A DNA stretch of 64,000 nucleotides, taken from NCBI RefSeq assembly GCF_000164695.2, contig NC_014643.1, positions 1,302,001 through 1,366,000 of the forward strand, given 5' to 3'. A program made the translations under genes and the position numbers. Below, piece by piece: positions 54,927 through 63,561 of this stretch. The stretch is from Rothia dentocariosa ATCC 17931. Lineage in GTDB: Bacteria > Actinomycetota > Actinomycetes > Actinomycetales > Micrococcaceae. Position 1 is the stretch's first letter. Each line of letters starts with the position of its first letter. The notes beneath the pieces are model-generated. The model was given only the letters and a program-made list of their open reading frames with translations. It had not been told where the DNA came from and searched no databases.

Positions 54927-56777
54927 ATGACTGACATCTCAACCGGTACTCTTTCTGCAGAACTTGAAAAGAGCCTGCAGAACGCTCCCACAACCCACCC
55001 CGAGCTCTTAGCCTGGGTGCGCGATGTTGCAGCACTCACCGAGCCCGACCATATCTACTGGGTTGATGGTTCCGAAGAGGAATACAACCGACTCGCCCAA
55101 GAACTGGTCGATGCAGGTACCTTCGTACGGCTAAGCGATCATGAGTTCCCCAACTCGTATGCAGCGTTCTCTGACCCCGACGACGTGGCACGTGTGGAAG
55201 AGCGCACCTTTATCTGCTCACAGACCGAAGAAGGTGCTGGCCCCACCAACAACTGGCGTGACCCCGTGGAGATGAAGCAGACTCTCACCGGCCTTTTCAA
55301 AGGTTCGATGCGCGGGCGCACCATGTACATCATTCCCTTCGTCATGGGCTCTTTGAAAGCAAAGAACCCCAAGATGGCGGTCGAAATTACCGACTCCGCC
55401 TATGTGGTGTGCTCAATGCGCATTATGGCAACTATCGGCAAGGATGTGCTCGCGAAACTGGACGAAACCCAGGGCTTCTTCGTGAAGGCGCTTCACTCCG
55501 TAGGCGCCCCGCTTGAGCCCGGGCAGGCAGATGTGCCCTGGCCCTGCAACCCCGAGAAGTACATTGTGCAGTTCCCCGAGACCCGCGAAATCTGGTCCTT
55601 CGGGTCGGGCTATGGCGGCAACGCGCTGCTGGGCAAGAAATGCTATGCACTGCGTATCGCCTCGGTTATCGGTCATGATGAGGGCTGGATGGCTGAGCAC
55701 ATGCTCATCCTCAAGGTCACCAACCCTGAGGGCATTACCCGCTACATCTCCGCCGCATTCCCCTCTGCCTGCGGTAAAACCAACTTTGCGATGATGGATC
55801 CCACCATTGATGGGTGGAAGGCCGAAATGGTCGGCGACGATATCGCGTGGATCGAATTTGACGAGAACCACCAGGCTCGCGTCGTTAACCCCGAGGCGGG
55901 TCTTTTCGGCGTGGCGCCCGGCACCGGTTACTCCACTAACCCCAACGCCATGAAGGCAATCTCTAAGGGCAATACTATCTTCACCAACGTGGCGCTCACT
56001 GATGACGGCTCCGTATGGTGGGAAGGTAAGACCGACGAGGCACCCGCGCACCTGACCGACTGGACCGGCAAGGACTGGACTCCTGAATCGGGGCGTCCCG
56101 CAGCGCACCCCAACTCGCGCTTCTGCACCCCCGCATCCCAGGTGGATATGCTCGCTCCCGAGTACTACGATCCCGAGGGCGTGCCGCTGAGCGCCATCGT
56201 GCTGGGTGGTCGCCGCAAGACTACCGTGCCGTTGGTCTCCGAATCCGATAGCTGGGAACAAGGTGTCTTCCGTGCGGTCACCCTCTCCTCTGAGACCACA
56301 GCAGCTGCAAAGGGCGCCGTCGGCGTGGTTCGCCGCGATCCCATGGCAATGCTTCCCTTCATCGGGTACAACGCGGGCGACTACTTCCAGCACTGGATTG
56401 ACTTGGGTAAGAAGCACGGTGCTGAGAACATGCCGAAGGTCTACTACGTGAACTGGTTCCGCCGCACCCCCGACGGTGGCTTCGCATGGCCCGGCTTTGG
56501 TGAAAACTCCCGCGTGGTCAAGTGGATCTTCGACCGCCTCGACGGCAAGGGCGGCGGCACGCAGACTTTCCTGGGCACCGTACCCACGAAGGAAGATCTC
56601 GACCTAACCGGTCTGAGCATCAGCGATGAAGAACTTAACGCAGCACTCGCCGTTTCAAAGGATGAATGGGTGGCCGAGCTGCCCGGCATTGACGAATGGT
56701 TAGCGAAGTTCGGCGATAAGCTCCCCGCAGAGGTCAAAGCTGAGCGTGACGCCTTGGCAAAGTCTCTTGAAGACTAA
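54927..56777 (+). CDS. pckG: Phosphoenolpyruvate carboxykinase (GTP)
   Basis: Converts oxaloacetate and GTP to PEP, CO2 and GDP; gluconeogenic entry step. 616 residues from ATG 54927 (AAGGGGAAATAGG upstream), the normal length of the GTP class. The kinase loop is [13 protein letters not shown] (P-loop with the reactive Cys), the metal site lies in GDDIAWI, and [19 protein letters not shown] is the GTP-class signature near residue 510. Actinobacteria and animals use this class. Monocistronic, ending in a strong hairpin. Confidence 0.98.
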   Translation: MTDISTGTLSAELEKSLQNAPTTHPELLAWVRDVAALTEPDHIYWVDGSEEEYNRLAQELVDAGTFVRLSDHEFPNSYAAFSDPDDVARVEERTFICSQTEEGAGPTNNWRDPVEMKQTLTGLFKGSMRGRTMYIIPFVMGSLKAKNPKMAVEITDSAYVVCSMRIMATIGKDVLAKLDETQGFFVKALHSVGAPLEPGQADVPWPCNPEKYIVQFPETREIWSFGSGYGGNALLGKKCYALRIASVIGHDEGWMAEHMLILKVTNPEGITRYISAAFPSACGKTNFAMMDPTIDGWKAEMVGDDIAWIEFDENHQARVVNPEAGLFGVAPGTGYSTNPNAMKAISKGNTIFTNVALTDDGSVWWEGKTDEAPAHLTDWTGKDWTPESGRPAAHPNSRFCTPASQVDMLAPEYYDPEGVPLSAIVLGGRRKTTVPLVSESDSWEQGVFRAVTLSSETTAAAKGAVGVVRRDPMAMLPFIGYNAGDYFQHWIDLGKKHGAENMPKVYYVNWFRRTPDGGFAWPGFGENSRVVKWIFDRLDGKGGGTQTFLGTVPTKEDLDLTGLSISDEELNAALAVSKDEWVAELPGIDEWLAKFGDKLPAEVKAERDALAKSLED

Positions 56778-56801
56778 GGAACATTCGACAATATGACATC
56801 A

Positions 56802-56847
56802 CGGTGGGGTGGGATGCGCTGACAATGCGTATCCCACCCCACCGTTT
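56802..56847 (+). terminator. Terminator of pckG
   Basis: Perfect 14-bp stem CGGTGGGGTGGGAT (56802-56815) with 56831-56844, 15-base loop, then TTTG. Some 290 gene-free bases follow before nsrR. Confidence 0.8.
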
Positions 56848-57137
56848 GTGGAAGCCTGCTCTTACATTGTTGTAAAGCACATCCCACCGATCGGGTGTGC
56901 AGCGCGTACAGTATGATATGGCATACTCAGGCGTGTGGGATGGTGCACACTTTATGCAGAAAAGGTGTAAATATCCACCAATGCCTTAAAATATTGCTAT
57001 ACAGACTCCGCATTTTGTGTGCAGTAAAGCCATACCTAATTTTCGTGCGGGTGGTACGAAGACTAGAATTTTCCGGTAGAACGGACAAGCCCTATATTAT
57101 TTAGCCCTCAATAAACTGTTGAAAGGAGATACGAAGC

Positions 57138-57650
57138 ATGCGCCTGACGGCTTTTTCAGACGTATCACTACGTATTATGATGCTTCTTTCTTCCTTGCAG
57201 GAAGGGGAAAAACTCTCGACTCAGAGGATCTCGGAGGGAGTCGGAACCCCTTATAATCACGTCGCAAAATCTGTGGCGTTTCTCGTCAATCAAGGGTTGC
57301 TTGAATCTACCCGTGGGCGATCCGGTGGCGTCCTGCTGTCGGAGACGGGGCGCAAAGCGACCGTGGGGCAGGTACTTCGTAGTACCGAGGGTGATATTCC
57401 TATGATTGAATGCGAAGATGAAAATGGCAACTGTCCCCTAGATAGTTTTTGTCGTCTGCGAACGGTTTTAGCCCGCGCTCGTGAAGCTTTCTATGCTTCT
57501 GTTGATGATGTTGTTATCTCTGAACTTCCCGCCGGAGCGCGGCCTGCTGGGCCCGTTTTTGTGGAGCTGGGGTTGGGGCCGCTCGTGCACGAGCCTACGG
57601 AGCGAGAGCTGCCGCCCGTACCTCCCCGGCCTGCAGTAGCATCGCATTAA
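57138..57650 (+). CDS. nsrR: Rrf2-family nitric oxide sensor NsrR
   Basis: Iron-sulfur repressor of NO detoxification, 170 residues. N-terminal winged helix (MRLTAFSDVSLRIMMLLSSL, ISEGVGTPYNHVAKSV, GLLESTRGRSGGVLL) is Rrf2; cluster ligands are Cys92, Cys99 and Cys105 in ECEDENGNCPLDSFC, the NsrR arrangement. GAAAGGAGA lies upstream of the ATG. Its C-terminus adds a Pro-rich tail of about 35 residues not typical of NsrR. hmp, its standard target, is the next gene on the same strand. Confidence 0.92.
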   Translation: MRLTAFSDVSLRIMMLLSSLQEGEKLSTQRISEGVGTPYNHVAKSVAFLVNQGLLESTRGRSGGVLLSETGRKATVGQVLRSTEGDIPMIECEDENGNCPLDSFCRLRTVLARAREAFYASVDDVVISELPAGARPAGPVFVELGLGPLVHEPTERELPPVPPRPAVASH

Positions 57651-57955
57651 AGATTAAAGTCTCAGGGTGACAAATGTTTGTTGCTCAGAGAGTAGATGCA
57701 CTATGCGAGAGAAAGTAGCGGATAAACCGTGAAAGCGTGGAGTTTTCTCTTTTGATAGCTTGCCTCTGTCAAGGGTTGGCACCGTAAGAATATACATTGA
57801 CCGTATGTGCCCGGTGTCCGTTTAAGAAGGCAGGTATGTGACCTGAGTCTGCCTCCGTAAGAGGGGCAGGTGACTGGTGTGCCAGTTTATACGTTGTAGA
57901 ACAACACTGCTGTTCACCCTGCGTGAAACCTAGCGTCAGAGTACAAAATTATTTT

Positions 57956-57989
57956 TATTCACATCACGGTATATCGCGGTGAAAATAAT
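57956..57989. promoter_or_regulatory. 34-bp imperfect inverted repeat upstream of hmp
   Basis: TTATT ends and 12 of 17 symmetric positions around a TAT centre; about 165 bases before the hmp start. It could be an operator for NsrR or another regulator, but it does not match a known NsrR consensus well. Confidence 0.35.
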
Positions 57990-58030
57990 CACATAAACAC
58001 TACTGTACAAAACACACTATCTGATACAAA

Positions 58031-58047
58031 GGCATTTTAAATATTTC
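58031..58047. promoter_or_regulatory. Candidate NsrR-like site upstream of hmp
   Basis: GGCATTTTAAATATTTC has the ATTTTAAAT core seen in Gram-positive NsrR operators; 107 bases before the hmp ATG. Similarity is to the core only. The rest of the 503-base gap between nsrR and hmp is AT-rich with no gene. Confidence 0.35.
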
Positions 58048-58153
58048 ACGCCGCAAGAAAACACCATCTTAGCGAACAATAAAAGGTGATAACCTAAAAA
58101 GGTTTACAAACAAAATATCACTAAAATCTAAGAAAGAAAGGCGCACATCCCTC

Positions 58154-59323
58154 ATGCTTTCCGAAAAATCACGCCCGGTTATCGAGGCAACCCTGCCGAT
58201 TATTGCAGAGCGTATTGGGCACATTACACCAGACTTCTACGAGCGTATGTTCGCCGCCCGGCCCGACCTGATGGATGGGCTCTTCTCCCGGTCGTCTCAG
58301 CTTGAAGGCACCCAGCCGAAAGCGCTTGCTGGGTCCATCGCGGTCTTCGCCTCCTACATTATGGAGCATCCCGATTCCTACCCTGACGAGGTGCTTTCCC
58401 GTGTGGCGCATAAGCACGCGTCCTTAGGGCTTCAAGAGAATGAATACCCGACCGTCTACAAGTATCTTTTTGAGGCGATTGCCGCAGACCTGGGCGAAGC
58501 AGCAACTGAAGAGGTCGTGGATGCCTGGAGTGAAGTGTACTGGCTCATGGCGAACGCCCTGATCAAGATCGAAAAGGGACTCTATGCATCCCAGGCAAAT
58601 AATGTTACCCACGCGCCCTTCAAAGTTGTTGATCGTCAAGAAACCGGCGATAACGTGGTCGTGCTGACCTTTGAACCTGCCGATGACACCCCCATGACTG
58701 AGGCGAAAGCAGGCCAGTACATTTCCATTATTACGAAGGCACGTGATGGTCTGCGCCAGCCCCGCCAATACACCCTGCTTCCGTCCGATAAAAACCAGCG
58801 CCGTATCGGCGTGAAGCTCGATCCGAACGGCGAAATGACTTCGATCATTCACGGGCTCAAGATTGGCGATGTCGTCGAGATTTCCAACCCTTATGGTGAC
58901 CTCACCTTGGAGGGCTTCGGCTCTGCGGATGCACCCCTCTACCTTTTCTCAGCGGGTATCGGCGTAACCCCTATGATTAGCTTCCTCAATGAGCTGATTG
59001 AGTCCGGTTCTCAACGTCAGGTAACCGTGGTTCACGCTGACCGTCGCCTTGATACATGGCCGCTGCGTGAGGAAATGACCGAGCTGATCGAAAAACTTCC
59101 TCACGGCAAGCTCATCTCGTTCATAGAAGACGAAGAAACTGGCGATTACCGTGGCCGTGTGGACATCGCAAAGCTGGGCGTACCTGCAGAGGCGAACGTA
59201 TACCTGTGCGGTCCGCTGCCGTTCATGAAGGGCATGCGGTCCGCTCTCGTAGATGCAGGTGTACCGGCGCAGAATATCAATTATGAGATCTTTGGACCGG
59301 ACCAGTGGATGCTGCGCTCGTAA
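58154..59323 (+). CDS. hmp: Flavohemoprotein (nitric oxide dioxygenase)
   Basis: Oxidises NO to nitrate with O2 and NAD(P)H. 389 residues in the usual order: globin domain (1-150) with proximal His88 in VAHKHASLGL; FAD-binding domain with RQYTLLPSDKN (about 203-215); NAD-binding domain with FSAGIGVTPMISFLNEL and LCGPLPFMKGM. AAAGAAAGG lies a short distance before the ATG. Located downstream of nsrR with a long regulatory gap; single gene ending at a terminator. Its heme demand fits the heme uptake capacity of this organism. Confidence 0.97.
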   Translation: MLSEKSRPVIEATLPIIAERIGHITPDFYERMFAARPDLMDGLFSRSSQLEGTQPKALAGSIAVFASYIMEHPDSYPDEVLSRVAHKHASLGLQENEYPTVYKYLFEAIAADLGEAATEEVVDAWSEVYWLMANALIKIEKGLYASQANNVTHAPFKVVDRQETGDNVVVLTFEPADDTPMTEAKAGQYISIITKARDGLRQPRQYTLLPSDKNQRRIGVKLDPNGEMTSIIHGLKIGDVVEISNPYGDLTLEGFGSADAPLYLFSAGIGVTPMISFLNELIESGSQRQVTVVHADRRLDTWPLREEMTELIEKLPHGKLISFIEDEETGDYRGRVDIAKLGVPAEANVYLCGPLPFMKGMRSALVDAGVPAQNINYEIFGPDQWMLRS

Positions 59324-59408
59324 AGGCTACTTTGGAGAACATACTGAAGCCGCTTGGGAGACCCGTCTGACGCTGCACCGAATATCCCATATTCAGGAGG
59401 AGAGATAA

Positions 59409-59447
59409 ATAATATTGGGGGCGTTGAGCCCCCAATATTTTTATTTA
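59409..59447 (+). terminator. Terminator of hmp
   Basis: Stem AATATTGGGGGC (59411-59422) with GCCCCCAATATT (59428-59439), 5-base loop, then TTTTATTT. Strong. Confidence 0.92.
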
Positions 59448-59565
59448 AGTATTTCTAAATGTCCAAAGGTAAACTAAAGAAGCCCCCGTCGCGGCTACAC
59501 CCCACGGAACACTTCTGACCTAATCAGCCGTGGAGGGTCGTAGTTCCGAAAGGGGGTGAGACGGA

Positions 59566-59673
59566 ATGCCGAAAAAAGGTAAAAGCAAAATCGCTTTGGC
59601 GGCTGCGCGAATTATCAAAGCCCTCGCGCAACTCGTCAAAGCGATTGCTGACCTAATCGACGTCATCGGCTAA
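59566..59673 (+). CDS. 35-residue cationic amphipathic peptide with masked ribosome binding site
   Basis: ATG-to-TAA frame of 35 codons. The product starts MPKKGKSK and continues as a long helix in which Lys, Arg, Gln and Asp recur every three or four residues (R15, K18, Q22, K25, D29, D32), leaving one strongly hydrophobic face. It resembles phenol-soluble modulins, leaderless bacteriocins or small membrane-active toxins; no signal sequence. AAGGGGGTGAG, close to the perfect Shine-Dalgarno, lies 5 bases upstream. In the leader, CCCCC (59483-59487) can pair with the GGGGG of that site, closing a nested hairpin (CTAC/GTAG, CCACGG/CCGTGG). It ends at a bidirectional hairpin. Function is inferred only. 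Confidence 0.65.
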   Translation: MPKKGKSKIALAAARIIKALAQLVKAIADLIDVIG

Positions 59674-59689
59674 GCCGGTGTGACGTTTC

Positions 59690-59728
59690 AGCGGGTTCCC
59701 CTAGCTTCGCGGTTTAGGGGTGCCCGCT
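59690..59728. terminator. Bidirectional terminator-like hairpin after the peptide gene
   Basis: AGCGGG/CCCGCT and CCCCTA/TAGGGG form a 12-bp stem with a 2-base internal loop (59690-59703 with 59715-59728). Symmetric enough to stop transcripts from both sides, as expected between convergent units. Confidence 0.65.
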
Positions 59729-59739
59729 ATCTAACATTA

Positions 59740-59880
59740 TACCTAAATATCAGTGGGTATATCCCTGTTAAAACTACAAAGCCCTCGCGCTGGCGTTCAC
59801 GCCCGGCACGCCTACCGGGGCGAAGCGGCTCAAATGCGCTCGTGCCAGGGCTGTAATGCGATTGTATAACCCAGCACCAA
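59740..59880 (-). ncRNA. Candidate structured (antisense-like) RNA opposite the peptide gene
   Basis: No ORF. Strongly foldable: AGCCCT (59780-59785) pairs with AGGGCT (about 59846-59851), inside which CGCCCGG pairs with CCGGGGCG (about 59797-59822). It contains CAAAGCCCTCGCGC (59777-59790), identical to 59616-59629 inside the peptide gene; a minus-strand transcript would therefore carry a 14-nt exact complement to the peptide mRNA. A TATACA-like -10 box lies on the minus strand near 59860. Transcription is unproven. Confidence 0.4.
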
Positions 59881-59895
59881 TAATGCTTAGAAGAA

Positions 59896-59927
59896 GGGCG
59901 GATACCGATAATAATCGGCATCCGCCC
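59896..59927 (-). terminator. Terminator of manB
   Basis: GGGCGGATaCCGA (59896-59908) with TCGGcATCCGCCC (59915-59927), 6-base loop, followed on the minus strand by TTCTTCT. Confidence 0.85.
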
Positions 59928-59947
59928 AAAATAAGGAGTTCAAAGAA

Positions 59948-61351
59948 CTACTGGCGCACCAGAGCCAGAATCTCGTCGCGCACGCGCTCCATTGTGGGAG
60001 TATCCGGTGCTTCAAGGTTCAGACGCAGGAACGGCTCAGTATTGGAAGGCCGCAGATTTGCCCACCAGCCTTCTTCGGTGTTGGTGAAGGTGGTACCGTC
60101 TGAGTCTTCGACCTCTACAGGCGCGCCAGTGTAGTGCGCGCGCACACGGTCCACAGCGGCTGCCTTGTCCTCAATCTCGGAGTTGATCTCACCGGATGCG
60201 ACATAGGGGGAGTAGCTGGCGCTGATCTCGGAGAGCGCCTGGTTACCGCCGCCGAGGGCCGCGAGCACGTGCATCGCGGCGAGCATGCCGGTGTCTGCGT
60301 TGAAGAAGTCCTTGAAATAGTAGTGCGCGGAGTGCTCACCGCCGAAAATACCGGATTCTTCAGCCATGACTGCCTTGATGAAGGAGTGCCCCACACGGGT
60401 TTTCACGGCGCGTCCACCGAGCTTTTCGACGAGCTCGGGTACGGCCTTGGACGTGATGAGGTTATAGATAATAACCGGCTGCTCATTGCCTTCCGCCTTA
60501 GCGCGCGCGATTTCACGTTCTGCCACGAGCGCGGTGATGGCGGAGGGGGTGACCGCGTCACCCTTCTCATCTATCACGAAGCAACGGTCGGCATCGCCGT
60601 CAAAGGCAAGGCCGATGTCTGCGCCGTGCTCAACAACCGCTTTCTGCAGATCAACAAGGTTGGCGGGTTCAAGCGGGTTAGCCGGGTGGTTCGGGAAGGT
60701 GCCGTCAAGCTCAAAGTAAAGGGGCACAATCTCAAGTGGAAGCGCGGGCAGAAGAGCATCTCCCAAGACGGCGGGTGTGGTCTTACCGCCCATGCCGTTA
60801 CCTGCATCCACAACAACCTTGAGGGGGCGAATATTGGAGAGGTCTACGAGCTTACGCAAGTACTCGGCGTAGGCTTTGAGAACGTCCTTTTCGGTGACGA
60901 CGCCGGGATTCTCAACGGTAGGAATAGAGCCTTCGTCAAGGTACTTCTGGGCAAGATCACGAATATCGAAAAGACCGGTTTCGGAGGATACAGGAACCGC
61001 CCCGGCCTTAGCCATTTTCATGCCATTGTATTCGGCGGGGTTGTGGCTTGCGGTGAAAGTAACGCCTGCCGCATTCTCAATACCGCATGCAAAGTAGAGC
61101 ACATCGGTTGAAATGAGACCGATTTTTTGGACGTTTGCGCCGCGTGCGGTGGCACCTTCAGCGAATGCATCCATGAATTCGGGGGAGGAGGGGCGCATGT
61201 CACCGCCCACCAAAACGGTCTGACCAGCCAGACCGAGCACATCAACAAAAGCGGCGCCGGTTGCACGCACAGTTTCGTGGGTAATAGTTTCGCCGACGAT
61301 ACCGCGAACGTCGTACGCCTTAAATGAGTCTTTGAGGTTAATAGTAGTCAC
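59948..61351 (-). CDS. manB: Phosphomannomutase/phosphoglucomutase
   Basis: Interconverts hexose 6- and 1-phosphates, here most likely mannose, feeding GDP-mannose. 467 residues, four-domain alpha-D-phosphohexomutase. Motifs in order: phosphoserine loop TASHNPAEYNG (about 100), metal loop DGDADRCF (about 250), sugar loop GGEHSAHYYF (about 340) and phosphate loop SNTEPFLRLN (about 440). The GEHSAH form fits bifunctional PMM/PGM enzymes. Divergent from manA, 150 bases apart, an arrangement common in Actinobacteria. Confidence 0.94.
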   Translation of the reverse strand: MTTINLKDSFKAYDVRGIVGETITHETVRATGAAFVDVLGLAGQTVLVGGDMRPSSPEFMDAFAEGATARGANVQKIGLISTDVLYFACGIENAAGVTFTASHNPAEYNGMKMAKAGAVPVSSETGLFDIRDLAQKYLDEGSIPTVENPGVVTEKDVLKAYAEYLRKLVDLSNIRPLKVVVDAGNGMGGKTTPAVLGDALLPALPLEIVPLYFELDGTFPNHPANPLEPANLVDLQKAVVEHGADIGLAFDGDADRCFVIDEKGDAVTPSAITALVAEREIARAKAEGNEQPVIIYNLITSKAVPELVEKLGGRAVKTRVGHSFIKAVMAEESGIFGGEHSAHYYFKDFFNADTGMLAAMHVLAALGGGNQALSEISASYSPYVASGEINSEIEDKAAAVDRVRAHYTGAPVEVEDSDGTTFTNTEEGWWANLRPSNTEPFLRLNLEAPDTPTMERVRDEILALVRQ

Positions 61352-61501
61352 TCGTTTATTTTAGCGGGTATATCTTTGAAATGTACCTCTATAATTGGTG
61401 GGAGTATCCAGAGAATTCCCTGAATTTTATGGGTTTTATATCACGTATGCCGTAGTTTTGGTGATGTTGCGTGTAAAAGTTCCTAGAAAGGCCAAGGCAA
61501 C

Positions 61502-62683
61502 ATGGGCGAAATTTTTCCGTTGAAGAATAAGATTCAGAATTATGCGTGGGGTTCGCACGAAGTTCTGGGTCGCATGCGCGGTGTGCCCGTACCCACAGAA
61601 AAGCCGGAGGCTGAGGTTTGGGTGGGGGCGCATCCTGCGGCTCCGTCTGAGGCCACAGTTGATGGGTCTGTGTCGCCGTTGAACGAGCTGGTGGCGGCGC
61701 ATCCGGACCGTTTTTTGCGCCCTGACCGCGCGAGCGATTGGTTCCCGTTCCTGTTTAAGATTTTGGCTATTGATGCTCCGCTGTCGATTCAGGTTCACCC
61801 TACACCGCAGCAGGCCCTCGCCGGGTTCGAGGATGAGCAGGCGCGCGGGATTCCGGCTGATGCGCCGCATCGTAACTATAAAGACCGGTACTCTAAACCT
61901 GAGAACGTAATTGCCTTAACCCCCATGAAGGTACTGACGGGCGTGCGTCCGCAAGGTGAGCTGCGGGAGCTGGCTGAAGCTTTTGGCGCCGATTGGCTGA
62001 GTTCTCGTGTGCAGCTAAGCCCGAAGCAATTGCTGACCGAGATTATTCGTCTTCCGCAGGATGCTGCTGACCGCGCCATAGCGAGTTTGGTAACTGCGGC
62101 GCAAAAGCTGATGACACAGGACGGTGTCTCTGCAACGGTGTCGGATGCCGCTGACCTGGTGAACCTGGTGGCGCAGAAGTATCCGGGTGATAAGGGGCTA
62201 CTCGTCGCGTTTGTGATGAACCTGATGAACCTTGCGCCGGGGGACTCTGCTTTTACCCCGGATGGTCAGGTGCATGCATATGTTTCTGGTACGGCGATTG
62301 AGCTCATGAATCCCTCGGATAATGTGCTGCGCGCAGGTCTTACCCCAAAGCATATTGATGCGGAAGAACTTATTAAGGTGCTCGGTGAGCGTCAGGATGC
62401 GCCGGTAGTACAGCGCCCGGCGGCGAACGGATCGGGCGTGGAACAATACGCCATGTGGGATGAACGCATGAGCGTGCAGCATATACGGGTGCTCGCTGGC
62501 AAACCAGTTGAATACACCTTTGAAGGCACTTCTGCCGCGCTGGTGGTGGACGGTTCGGTCACGATTTCTACGGGTGAGCAGAACATAACGCTGCGCGGCA
62601 CCGAGTCGGTCCTGCACGCTGGGGATGCCACCTCCGCCACCATCACGGGGGAGGGCGAACTGTATATCGCCCGGTATGTGTAG
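61502..62683 (+). CDS. manA: Mannose-6-phosphate isomerase, type I
   Basis: Zinc enzyme converting fructose 6-phosphate to mannose 6-phosphate. 393 residues; opening FPLKNKIQNYAWGSHEVLG, zinc-site segment IQVHPTPQQALAGF, KPENVIALTPM and the catalytic PDGQVHAYVSGTAIELMNPSDNVLRAGLTPKHID region (key residues His, Glu, Arg) are type I signatures. GAAAGG lies upstream of the ATG. With the divergent manB it supplies mannose 1-phosphate for mannosyl lipids and the GT87-like enzyme. Confidence 0.96.
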   Translation: MGEIFPLKNKIQNYAWGSHEVLGRMRGVPVPTEKPEAEVWVGAHPAAPSEATVDGSVSPLNELVAAHPDRFLRPDRASDWFPFLFKILAIDAPLSIQVHPTPQQALAGFEDEQARGIPADAPHRNYKDRYSKPENVIALTPMKVLTGVRPQGELRELAEAFGADWLSSRVQLSPKQLLTEIIRLPQDAADRAIASLVTAAQKLMTQDGVSATVSDAADLVNLVAQKYPGDKGLLVAFVMNLMNLAPGDSAFTPDGQVHAYVSGTAIELMNPSDNVLRAGLTPKHIDAEELIKVLGERQDAPVVQRPAANGSGVEQYAMWDERMSVQHIRVLAGKPVEYTFEGTSAALVVDGSVTISTGEQNITLRGTESVLHAGDATSATITGEGELYIARYV

Positions 62684-62765
62684 CGTGTTTATTGTGTGGG
62701 GAATATTGAGAGCAAGTTTGTGAGTATTTACTATAAGACTTGTATCTTAAGAAAGGAGTAGCGCT

Positions 62766-63056
62766 ATGCGGCCTTCGTTAGCTTTTGAAACACATCGGCG
62801 TGCTATACGCGAGATTGTGAAAAAATATCCTACAGTAAATCCCCGTGTTTTTGGCTCTGTTCTACATGGTACCGATCATGAGGAGAGCGATCTTGATGTC
62901 CTCGTGGATGCTCTGCCTGGAGCTACTCTTCTAGATCTCGGAGATCTGGAAGCAGATTTGGTGCAGGCACTTGGAACCCGAGTAGAAGTTCTCACTCCCC
63001 AAGATTTGCCCCATAAATTCCGTGAACGCGTACTTGCTGAGGCTCAGCCGGTGTAA
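62766..63056 (+). CDS. mntA: MntA-type nucleotidyltransferase antitoxin
   Basis: Minimal nucleotidyltransferase, 96 residues, with the Pol-beta signature FGSVLHGTDHEESDLDVLVD (GSx10DxD type, residues about 30-48). In characterised pairs MntA neutralises HepT by adding AMP units to a Tyr near its active site. AAAGGAG lies before the ATG; the stop overlaps the hepT start (TAATG). The two genes are AT-richer than manA, consistent with horizontal spread. Confidence 0.9.
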   Translation: MRPSLAFETHRRAIREIVKKYPTVNPRVFGSVLHGTDHEESDLDVLVDALPGATLLDLGDLEADLVQALGTRVEVLTPQDLPHKFRERVLAEAQPV

Positions 63057-63391
63057 TGATGAGCAAAAATCGTCTTTCTGATTACATAGAGCACATACAA
63101 CAGGCAGCCGGTGATGCATATTCTTTTACGGAAAATATGACTCATCAAGAGTTTTTAAAAGATAAAAAGACTCAACAGGCAGTTATCCTAAATCTTATTA
63201 TTATCGGCGAAGCTGCAACAAAAATCATGGATAATTACGAAGACTATACTCGTACGACTCCTGAGGTTCCGTGGCGCAGCATGCGAAATATGAGGAACCG
63301 GTTGGCTCATGGGTACTTTGATATAAACCTCGATATCGTGTGGGATACTGTAAAAAATTGGTTACCTTCTCTGCTGGAACAAGAGTTTTAG
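63056..63391 (+). CDS. hepT: HepT-type HEPN toxin
   Basis: 111 residues, HEPN (formerly DUF86) RNase. The catalytic Rx4-6HxY motif is RNRLAHGY near residue 83-90, intact, so the toxin should be active and its Tyr available for AMPylation by MntA. Earlier helices include QAVILNLIIIGEAATKI, typical of the family. Overlaps mntA by one base; an alternative ATG lies 3 bases later. Terminator at 63413. Confidence 0.92.
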   Translation: MMSKNRLSDYIEHIQQAAGDAYSFTENMTHQEFLKDKKTQQAVILNLIIIGEAATKIMDNYEDYTRTTPEVPWRSMRNMRNRLAHGYFDINLDIVWDTVKNWLPSLLEQEF

Positions 63392-63412
63392 CTTCATGGA
63401 ACTAAAATATTA

Positions 63413-63440
63413 AGAATATAATTTTTAGATATATTCTTTT
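63413..63440 (+). terminator. Terminator of mntA-hepT
   Basis: AGAATATA (63413-63420) with TATATTCT (63430-63437), 9-base loop, then TTT. Weak AT stem but proper T-run. Confidence 0.65.
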
Positions 63441-63561
63441 GTGTCTCGGTGCACCTTCAGATGTAACATGTAAATATTTCAGAGATGCCGGAATGGAATA
63501 TCCGGCAAAACCCTGACATAAATTACCCGACCACAACCTCCGACGACGAAAGACAGCACCG

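Noticed and set aside
55413-56417. 334-residue minus-strand frame
   Set aside because: Antisense to pckG; a codon-bias shadow with no family features.
60134-61111. 325-residue plus-strand frame
   Set aside because: Runs antisense to manB, whose full set of phosphohexomutase motifs is on the other strand; no ribosome binding site.
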